Assembly (NCBI GenBank): GCA_022482785.1
Contig: JAKVON010000008.1
Coordinates: 1-64,000 of the forward strand
Origin: Atopobiaceae bacterium
GTDB taxonomy: Bacteria; Actinomycetota; Coriobacteriia; Coriobacteriales; Atopobiaceae
Reading direction: 5' to 3'
Length of the DNA stretch: 64,000 nt
This document shows, piece after piece, positions 38,198 to 45,348 of this stretch. The position numbers were made by a program, and so were the translations under genes. The notes beneath the pieces are model-generated. The model was not told the origin of the DNA, searched no databases, and saw only the letters and a list, made by a program, of their open reading frames with translations. Within the stretch, counting starts at the first letter, position 1. Each line of letters starts with the position of its first letter.

Positions 38198-39376
38198 CTA
38201 CACCTTGAACTTGAGGCCCTTGAAGCGCATCACTGCCGCATAGGGGACGCCCTCGAAGCCCCTTCGCACGCGGGCGAGCTCCTGGGGGATGGCTATGTGC
38301 TGAGGACAGCGCCTCGCGCACCGGCCGCAGCCTACGCACTTGCCGGCGTTCGCCGGCTGGGCCTTGAGCGAGGTGGTCATGACGTAGTCGCTGAAGCCCC
38401 GGACCCATCCGTCGGAGGCCGCGGCGTTCCAGGCGCGGAAGCACGAGGGGATGTCCACGCCGTGCGGGCAGGGCATGCAGTAGCCGCATCCCGTGCAGCC
38501 CACCCGCTCGACCGCGCGGATTGCCTCGATGGCGGCATCGTAGGCGGCGAGCTGCTCGGCCGAGAGCGATCCCGCGGCGACCCGGCTCGCCAGGTCGCAG
38601 TTCTCGTCGACCTGGGAGACCTCGTTCATCCCCGAGAGGACGCAGGTCACCTCGGGCTGGTCGAAGAGCCACTGCAGCCCCCATCCGGCGGGGGAGAGGT
38701 TGGGGTCGACGGCTGCGAACGCACGCCGTGCCCCCTCGGGGAGCCCCACGGCGAGCCTTCCGCCCCGGAGCGGCTCCATGATAATGACGGGAAGCCCGCG
38801 TCGCGCGGCATAGCGCAACCCCTCGAGACCTGCCTGGGCATGGGCATCGAGGTAGTTGAGCTGTATCTGGCAGAACTCCCAAGGGTAGGCATCGACCACC
38901 TGCTTGAAGTCGGCGATGCCGCCATGGAACGAGAAGCCCACGTGACGGATGCGCCCGCTCGCCCTCTGACGTGCGATCCAGTCCTCGACGCCCATCTCGC
39001 GCACCCGCTGCCAGCTCGTGAGCGAGGTGATCATGTGCATGAGATAGAAGTCCACGTGGTCGGTCTGGAGGCGAGCGAGCTCCTCGTCGAAGATCCGGTC
39101 GAAGTCGGCGGACGAGGCGCACTGGTAGTGGGGGAGCTTCGTGGCCACGAGCATGCGCCCGCGGTTCCCCTTCGCGAGGAACCTTCCCAGGCAGGCCTCG
39201 TTTCCGGGATAGGTGTAGGCCGTGTCGAAGTAGTTGATGCCCCGCTCGAGGGCGCGGGAGAGGACCGTCTCGGCCTTGGCCTGGTCGATGATGCCGGCAT
39301 GGCTCGTGAAGCGCATGCAGCCCAGCCCCTGGAGCGAGAGGCTCTCGCCGGTCGTCCCCGCGTCGCGGTAGAGCAT
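38198..39376 (-). CDS. Aldo/keto reductase with C-terminal 4Fe-4S clusters
   Basis: A 392-residue protein. The N-terminal TIM barrel has the AKR signature GINYFDTAYTYPGNE (catalytic Asp/Tyr), ATKLP with Lys, and VGFSFHGG with the family His. The C-terminal part has two ferredoxin-like cysteine groups: CTGCGYCMPCPHGVDIP, then CVGCGRCARRCPQ. Such fusions are frequent in anaerobes and probably move electrons between NAD(P)H/Fe-S carriers and carbonyl compounds. The gene starts 3 bp before the HAD gene ends upstream (39380), so the two form a minus-strand pair. Confidence 0.92.
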   Translation of the reverse strand: MLYRDAGTTGESLSLQGLGCMRFTSHAGIIDQAKAETVLSRALERGINYFDTAYTYPGNEACLGRFLAKGNRGRMLVATKLPHYQCASSADFDRIFDEELARLQTDHVDFYLMHMITSLTSWQRVREMGVEDWIARQRASGRIRHVGFSFHGGIADFKQVVDAYPWEFCQIQLNYLDAHAQAGLEGLRYAARRGLPVIIMEPLRGGRLAVGLPEGARRAFAAVDPNLSPAGWGLQWLFDQPEVTCVLSGMNEVSQVDENCDLASRVAAGSLSAEQLAAYDAAIEAIRAVERVGCTGCGYCMPCPHGVDIPSCFRAWNAAASDGWVRGFSDYVMTTSLKAQPANAGKCVGCGRCARRCPQHIAIPQELARVRRGFEGVPYAAVMRFKGLKFKV

Positions 39377-39379
39377 GGG

Positions 39380-39982
39380 CTATCCCAGGATGGCGCGCTC
39401 GAGCGCGCCGGCGTCACCCTCGTAGAGGAAGCCCCTCATGCCCGCGAGCCGTGCCCCCTCCACGTTGTTGGCGTTGTCGTCCACGAACAGGCACGTTGCC
39501 GGATCGAGCGCATAGCGCTCGCAGATGAGCTGATAGATGGCAGGGTCCGGCTTCATGACCCTCTCCCATGCCGACACGAGCCAGCCGTCCATGTACGGGA
39601 AGGCCGTCATGCGGCGGGACTGCTCGGTGAAGCGCTTGCCGGCGTTCGAGAGCAGGTAGATGCCATAGCCCTCCCTCTTGAGGCGCAGCGCGAGCTCGTT
39701 GGCCTCGGGGTAGGGGTCGGAATGCTCGTGCCAGTGAGCGAAGCACTCGTGAAGCGGGGCGTGGAGGCGCTCCGGCAGCGCGGCGGCCGCCACGCGTTCC
39801 ATGGTGTCCTCGTCGATGACGCCGGCATCGAGCAGAGGCCAGCTGCTGCTCTCGAACAGCGCCTCGCTGATGGCCCTGGCGTCCGCCTCGCTCGGCGCAT
39901 AGAAGCTCGCGAAGAAGCGGCCGTCGAAGCGCATGAGCACCCCGCCCATGTCGAAGATCACGTTCCGGATGCTCGAACCCAT
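39380..39982 (-). CDS. HAD-superfamily hydrolase (YihX-like)
   Basis: A 200-residue HAD phosphatase with the catalytic motif I VIFDMGGVL (DxGxV variant as in YihX and epoxide-hydrolase-like HADs), motif II YLLSNAG, motif III Lys in RVMKPDPAIY, and motif IV FVDDNANN. A helical cap lies between motifs I and II. It probably removes phosphate from a sugar phosphate such as glucose-1-phosphate. I chose the ATG at 39982 (MGSSIRNVIFD) with GAGAGG upstream. The frame stays open to 40132 without homology. Confidence 0.9.
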   Translation of the reverse strand: MGSSIRNVIFDMGGVLMRFDGRFFASFYAPSEADARAISEALFESSSWPLLDAGVIDEDTMERVAAAALPERLHAPLHECFAHWHEHSDPYPEANELALRLKREGYGIYLLSNAGKRFTEQSRRMTAFPYMDGWLVSAWERVMKPDPAIYQLICERYALDPATCLFVDDNANNVEGARLAGMRGFLYEGDAGALERAILG

Positions 39983-40104
39983 GTCGCCTCTCTCGTCCGT
40001 GACGGCCTGATGCTGCCAGTCTACACGTGGGATGCCTCCCGCGGGGACGGCATGGGCCACGTTCGCGGCCAAGGGGCGAGCGGGTCGGCATTTCGTGATG
40101 AACC

Positions 40105-40135
40105 TTGACTTAAAGCAAACTTCAGGTGTCATGAT
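40105..40135 (+). promoter_or_regulatory. MerR-type promoter before the cupin gene
   Basis: -35 TTGACT (40105-40110) and -10 CATGAT (40130-40135) with a 19-bp spacer. The spacer holds the dyad ACTTAAAG-CAAA-CTTCAGGT (40108-40127), matching at six of eight positions. Spacing and dyad are the hallmarks of MerR-family control. No merR gene is in the window. Confidence 0.6.
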
Positions 40136-40170
40136 CTACCTGCACGCCAACCACGACGAAAGGAACGGAC

Positions 40171-40588
40171 ATGGCAGGCAATCCCCAGGACGGCGGCCTC
40201 TTCGGCCTTGGCGAGCCGAACGACGCCTACGCGCGGTACTTCATCGGCCAGAGCTATCTCAACGGCCTCATCGACAACGACGTGCTCGGTGCCTCGAACG
40301 TGACGTTCGAGCCCGGGTGCCGCAACAACTGGCACGTCCACCACGGCACGGGCCAGATGCTGCTCGTGACCGACGGCCGCGGCTGGTACCAGGAGTGGGG
40401 CAAGCCGGCACGCGAGCTCGGGCCGGGCGACGTCGTCGACATCCCCGCCGAGGTCAAGCACTGGCATGGTGCGGCCAAGGACAGCTGGTTCTGCCACGTC
40501 GCGATGAGCGCGAAGGTGCCGGGCGCCTCGGCCGAGTGGCTCGAGCCCGTCGACGACGAGGCCTACGACGGGCTCGAGCAGGGACTAG
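40171..40588 (+). CDS. Cupin-domain protein
   Basis: A cupin of about 138 residues. Metal-binding motif 1 is NNWHVHHGTGQMLLVTDGRG and motif 2 is PGDVVDIPAEVKHWHGA. The C-terminus EWLEPVDDEAYDGLEQ is the usual family end. As sequenced, the frame does not stop there and runs on to 41202 antisense to pepC. A TAG at 40586-40588 is reached if one G is removed from CAGGGAC, giving a normal length and a stop that overlaps the convergent pepC stop. I therefore place the end at 40588. The ATG follows GAAAGGA. Often paired with CMD-type proteins. Confidence 0.82.
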
Positions 40589-41936
40589 GCCAGAGAGCCG
40601 AGCGGATCCCAGGGGGCGAGCACGGCTGGCTTCTCGGTCTCGAGGATCTCGCGCTCCGAGGCGGTGAGGTACTTCCTGTCGACGACGACCTGGAAGACGT
40701 AGCCGTCGAACCACTCGTCGGTGATGGAGTCGAACCCGTCCTTGCCGTGGTCCTTGCCCCAGCTGTTCTCGACCTTCCAGAGCGTGGGACGCTCCTCGGA
40801 GTCGAGGTTCACGCCCTCGAGGACCATCGCGTGCGTCATCGCCGACTCGCCGTAGTCGAGCCGCTCGGCCTTGTCGAGCGCGCCCTCCACGGGGAAGCCG
40901 AAGACCGAGTCCACGTCGAGCGAGGCCGTGTCCATGATGCCCTCCTCGCGCAGGTAGCTCTGGGCGACGTCGCATCCGAACCAGACGGGAAGGCCGTCCT
41001 TGAGCTGGGCGATCGCGAGCTGCTTCAGGCGCTCGGGCTTGAGGTTGAGGTAGAGGACGCCCCCCGCCTCGATGACGTTGCCCAGCCGGTCGACGGTATA
41101 GGTGTGCTCGAAGGGCTTGTCGGCCGTGGGGGCCGAGACGACCGAGACGAAGTCGTCGACGGGCATGTCCACGACCTCGAGAAGAAGCGCTGCGGCGTGT
41201 AGCCGCCCGAGAGCACGAGCTTGTCGTCCTTGTCCCGCAAGTGGACGTCGAACGTCTCGGGGGGCTCGCCCAGGCAGGTCGCGACGAGGCGGTACACCTC
41301 GCCCATCATCTCCCGCTTCATGGCCTCGAGGTCGTCGCCGCCGGCGCCGGCGGCATGGGTCTCGCGCAGGCGCTTGGCGGCGCCGCGCAGGTAGCGGGTG
41401 AGATAGCGGTCGAGGTCGGTGGTGTCCTTGCAGCAGGCGGTGTCGGGCATGGCCTCGCTGGGCACGACGCCGTACTTCTTCACGAGCGCGCGGAACATGT
41501 CCCACTGCCCGCCGTCGCCCACGGGGTCGGACAGGAGGAAGCTCACGAGCCTGCCCGAGAGGGGCTCGTCGGCGGTGTCGATGATGTTCTCGAGGAACCA
41601 GTTGCTCTTCTCGATCTTGTCCCAGAACAGGGGATAGGCCTGCGAGAGCTCGAAGGTCTTGAGGTCGTAGCGCCTGATGACGCGGAAGCGCATGGTGTTC
41701 AGGCTCGCGAACATCCAGCAGCGGCCGGAGTGGCGCTGGTTGGTGCGGTCGCCCTGCTTGACCTCCACGTCGAAGGTGGTGGTGTTCCTCGCGGCAGCCT
41801 CGGGGACGCGGGCCACGGCGCGCAGGCCTTGGCTCGTGACGGCGTTCTTGGCAACGACGTTGGCGCGGTCTGCGCCGAACCCGGCGCGGGCGGCGGCGAT
41901 GTCGTCGAAGCCTACCTGCTTCATCTCGGTATCCAT
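40585..41936 (-). pseudogene. pepC: Aminopeptidase C (bleomycin-hydrolase type), one frameshift
   Basis: PepC is a cytoplasmic cysteine aminopeptidase (C1B). The N-terminal part from ATG 41936 (MDTEMKQVGFDD; GAGAGGAA upstream) contains the active Cys in SGRCWMFASLN. The C-terminal part has the active His in THAMVLEG and Asn in WKVENSWG, and ends at 40585. Between them, at about 41180 (TPQRFF then EVVDMPVDDFVSVVSAP), the frame changes by one missing base. All catalytic residues and the full length are otherwise present, so a sequencing error is as likely as a real pseudogene. Confidence 0.88.
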
Positions 41937-42090
41937 GGGCGGTTCCTCTCGAATGGTCGCCGGCGTGCGCCGGCCTGTGCTCATACGCAGGATAGCGTAG
42001 CACTCGCGGCGGGCGTCTCCGGCGCGGTATACTCGCGCTGGGCGCGCAGCCGGCAGGGGCCGGCGACGTCGCGACGAGGATGCGGGGAAG

Positions 42091-43484
42091 ATGTCCGAGC
42101 GACCCACATACGAGCTTCCCGCGCCTGCGGCGCGCTGCCTCGCCGTCCTCGAGTCCGCCGGCTTCGAGGCCTGGGCCGTGGGCGGCTGGGTCCGCGACGC
42201 GATGCTCGGCTCCGGCGCGCACGACGTCGACCTCACCTGTTCGGCCCGCTGGGAGCGCGGCGCGGCGGCCCTGCGCGCGGCGGGCATCGAGGTGCATGAG
42301 ACGGGGACGGCCCATGGCACCATCACGGCCGTCGTCTCCGGCGAGCCCGTCGAGATAACCACCTACCGCGTCGAGGGGGCCTATTCCGACCTCCGCCATC
42401 CCGACTCCGTCAGGTTCGTGTCCGAGCGTCCGCGAGGACCTCGCGCGCCGCGACTTCACGATCAACGCCATGGCCTGGCATCCCGTGCGCGGCCTGCTCG
42501 ACCCCTTCGGCGGTGCGGACGACCTCGCCGCCGGCGTCATCCGCGCGGTGGGCGACCCCCCTGGCGCGCTTCGGCGAGGACGCTCTGCGCGTGCTCAGGG
42601 CCGTGCGCTTCGCCTGCCGGCTGGGCTTCCTCATCGAGCCCGCCACGCAGGACGCCCTCGTGGCAAGCGCCTCCGGGCTTGCCTCCATCGCGCGCGAGCG
42701 CATCGGCTCGGAGCTGGCCGGCATCCTCGCCACGCATCGGGGGGGCTGGGCGCTCGCGCACGAGACGGAGGTCATGACCGCCGCGATTCCCGAGCTGGGC
42801 AGGCTGCGCGGCTTCGACCAGATGAGCCCCTACCACGTCTACGACGTGCTCGAGCACACGGCCCACGTCATGAATGCCACCGAGGCGTTCACGGGGTGCG
42901 TCACGCCTCCCGAGCTGGCCTGGGCGGCGCTGCTCCACGACGTCGCGAAGCCCGACTGCTTCACGCTCGACGGCACGGGTCGCGGGCACTTCTTCGGGCA
43001 TCCGCGAGCGGGCTCCGAGAAGGCCGAGCAGATCATGCGCCGCCTCGCGCTGCCCCTCGACGTGGTCAGGCCGGCGCGCGCCCTCATCCGCCTGCACGAC
43101 CATATGGTGAGGCCCGACTCCCGCTCCATCAGGAGGACGCTCGCCAAGCTCGACCGCGCCGTCCCGGGAAGGGCCGAGGCCCTCGCCTTCGAGCTCCTGG
43201 TCCTCAAGCGCGCCGATGCCCTCTCGAAGGCCCCTGGCTGCGACTCCTACGTCTCGGAGCTCGGCGAGGTGGAGGAGGCCCTGCGCTCGGAGCTCTCGGC
43301 AGGTCCCGCCTACCGCATGGCCGACCTCGCCATCTCCGGCGCCGACGTGCTCGCGGCGGCGGACATCGCCCCCGGCCCAGCCGTGGGCCGCGTGCTCGCC
43401 GATGCCCTCGACGCGGTGCTCGACGGCCGGCTTCCCAACGATCGGGACGTCCTCCTGCGCGAGGTCGAGGCGGGAAGGCTGTAG
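42091..43484 (+). pseudogene. cca: CCA tRNA nucleotidyltransferase, two frameshifts
   Basis: The enzyme adds or repairs the tRNA 3' CCA. The head domain has AVGGWVRDAMLG and the catalytic HDVDLT. After codon 110 or so, one extra C (about 42423) shifts the frame to REDLARRDFTINAMAWHP. A second extra C in a six-C run (about 42551-42562) shifts back to ARFGEDALRVLRAVRFACRL. From there it is open to 43484, including an HD domain (LLHDVAKPD). Both breaks are single-base insertions. Since this enzyme is normally important, sequence error is suspected. The ATG follows GGGGAAG. Confidence 0.9.
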
Positions 43485-43584
43485 GGCCAGCCGCGCGAGG
43501 GGGGGATGCCGGCCGTCGGCCCCTTCGTCCCCGAGGGGCGCCATCGCTAGGGGTATCCTCGCGTCTGAGGGATGGGGGAAGCCA

Positions 43585-44868
43585 ATGGAGGAACTCTGGT
43601 CGTCGCAGGCGCTCTTCTACTCCCTGAGCGAGAGCAACCCGCTTCTCATGCAGGTCAAGTTCGAGTTCGACGACGTGCTCGACCGCGACTGCATGCAGAG
43701 GGCGCTCGACGTTGCGATCGGCCGCTATCCCTACTTCAGGACGCGGCTCGTGCGGGCGGGGGAGCGCCTGTGCCTTGCGCCCAACGACGCGCCGATGCTG
43801 GTCTACGACGACCCGGACGCGCCGACCCTCAGGGCATCGGAGAACAACGGCTACCTGCTGCGGGTCGCGGCGAAAGACAACCTGCTGAGCATCTGCGGCT
43901 GCCACGCCATCTCGGACGGCAGGGGCCTCTTCCCCTTCTTCAAGACGCTCCTCCACTACTACTGGCTCTCCGCGACGGGCGAGGATCCCGGCCTGGCGGG
44001 CGTCCGGCTGGCGGGCACCCCCGTGACGAGGGAGGAGTCCGAAGACCCCCTCCGCGCGTTCGTGCCGCCCAGCTCGGGCGAGGCGTTCTCCTACGCGGCG
44101 CCTGCCGTGAGGCCGTTCGTCCTGCCCTGCGAGCCCGATGCCCGGTCGCGGGTCTTCACCTATCGCTTCTCGTGCGATGCCGAGAGCTACATGAGCCACT
44201 CTCGTGCCTTCGACGGCAGCCCCAACGCCCTCACGGCCATCTTCGCCTCGCAGGCCATCGACGCGATTCATCCCGACCACCTCGACACCATCGTCGGCAG
44301 GGTCACCGCCGACCTCAGGCCGGCCGTCGGCGTGAGCGAGTCCCACCACTGCACCATCTGCCTCAAGGGCCTGCCCTACTCCCGGAAGGTCTCCTCCATG
44401 ACGCTCGAGGAGCGTGCGACCTGCTATCGGGGGATGATCATTCTCAGGTGCGACCCCGACGCGCTCAGGGGGACGGTGGCGGAGGTGAACGCCGCGGCCG
44501 CTCGCATCCAGGCCCTGCCGACGTTTGCGCAGAAGAGGGCCTTGGGCAGGAGGATCGTGTCCGAGGCATATGCCACGGACACGTTCGGCGTGAGCTACAC
44601 GGGAAGGCAGGACCTGGGACGAATCTCCGCGCACGTCGTGTTCGGCGAGGTCCTGACGAGCATCCCCGGGCCGCCCCTGTGCATCGAGATACTCTGCTTC
44701 GGGCCGCGCTTCTACTTCACGCTCATCCAGAGCTTCGAGAGCGAGGCCTACGTCCGCGAGCTCATGCGCCAGATGGGGGAGGCGGGCATCGCCTGCGACG
44801 GCTACTCGCGCAAGGTGCAGCCCCGGGTCCCGTTCGACGGCATCGAGGGCGTCCCCGTCGTCTCGTAG
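43585..44868 (+). CDS. Condensation/CAT-superfamily acyltransferase-like protein, stand-alone
   Basis: A 427-residue protein of the CoA-dependent acyltransferase (condensation domain) fold. The active motif HxxxDG is HAISDG (His107, Asp111). The N-terminus (SSQALFYSLSESNP) and the C-terminal SYTGRQDLG block resemble alcohol-acetyltransferase and PapA-type proteins, including the DFGW-like position. There is no carrier protein, adenylation domain or PKS nearby. Substrates are unknown; it could acylate an alcohol or a sugar lipid. The ATG follows GATGGGGGAAG. Codon use is like other genes here. Confidence 0.72.
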   Translation: MEELWSSQALFYSLSESNPLLMQVKFEFDDVLDRDCMQRALDVAIGRYPYFRTRLVRAGERLCLAPNDAPMLVYDDPDAPTLRASENNGYLLRVAAKDNLLSICGCHAISDGRGLFPFFKTLLHYYWLSATGEDPGLAGVRLAGTPVTREESEDPLRAFVPPSSGEAFSYAAPAVRPFVLPCEPDARSRVFTYRFSCDAESYMSHSRAFDGSPNALTAIFASQAIDAIHPDHLDTIVGRVTADLRPAVGVSESHHCTICLKGLPYSRKVSSMTLEERATCYRGMIILRCDPDALRGTVAEVNAAAARIQALPTFAQKRALGRRIVSEAYATDTFGVSYTGRQDLGRISAHVVFGEVLTSIPGPPLCIEILCFGPRFYFTLIQSFESEAYVRELMRQMGEAGIACDGYSRKVQPRVPFDGIEGVPVVS

Positions 44869-45076
44869 GAGGTCGCCGCCGGGTCTCGACCTCGCCCCCG
44901 CGTGACGCCGTATGATCGCGGCCAACTGCGTGATTCCCATCCTGGTGCCGGTCTTCTTCGTGTGGCTGATGAACGTTATCTTGGGCGTGGCCATCAAGAC
45001 CCCTAGATGGGCAGGACGGTCCAAGCTCCTTCCGCACGTGGCTGCAAAGAAGTGGGTGGGCGGGGGCGTGTCCCCA
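44869..45076. other. Intergenic region with small possible membrane frame
   Basis: After the acyltransferase there is a frame from ATG 44912 with a hydrophobic segment (ANCVIPILVPVFFVWLMNVI). It has no ribosome site and runs into repeat copy 2, so I do not call it a gene. The remainder of the 480-bp gap is repeat copy 2 (45077-45173) and a stretch to 45348 with no recognisable feature. Confidence 0.4.
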
Positions 45077-45173
45077 CAGGAAAAATCAGGCTGTGGCACG
45101 GTTTTTTTTTGCTCTGTGGGGCAATCTTGGGAAAAACGACAGGCTGTGGTCCACAGGCTGCAATATCCTGCAG
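45077..45173 (-). repeat. Dispersed 95-bp palindromic repeat, copy 2
   Basis: In reverse complement it aligns with 37417-37509: CTGCAGGAT.TTGCAG.CTGTGG, then CCACAG, a variable middle, GAGCAAA, CCGTGCCACAGCCTG and ATTTTT. On the plus strand CCACAG...CTGTGG is followed by nine T (45102-45110), so it could end transcription coming from the acyltransferase gene. Confidence 0.68.
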
Positions 45174-45348
45174 AAGGCCTCGACGAGCCGCGCGAGCGCG
45201 TGAGCGTCGCGCGCCGGTGCCGTCCCTGGCTGCGAATGGGCGCCCAGTCGCCGTTGCCCCACCTCCCGTGCCGGGAGGTGGCGGTAGAATGTGCGCGTCA
45301 TCCGGGAGTCCCCGCCATGGGTCGGGCGCTTTCTGCGAGGGGGCGGCC

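Noticed and set aside
40588-41202. Extension of the cupin frame over pepC
   Set aside because: The sequence after the cupin domain is antisense to pepC and low-complexity. A +1 error before a natural stop explains the run-through.
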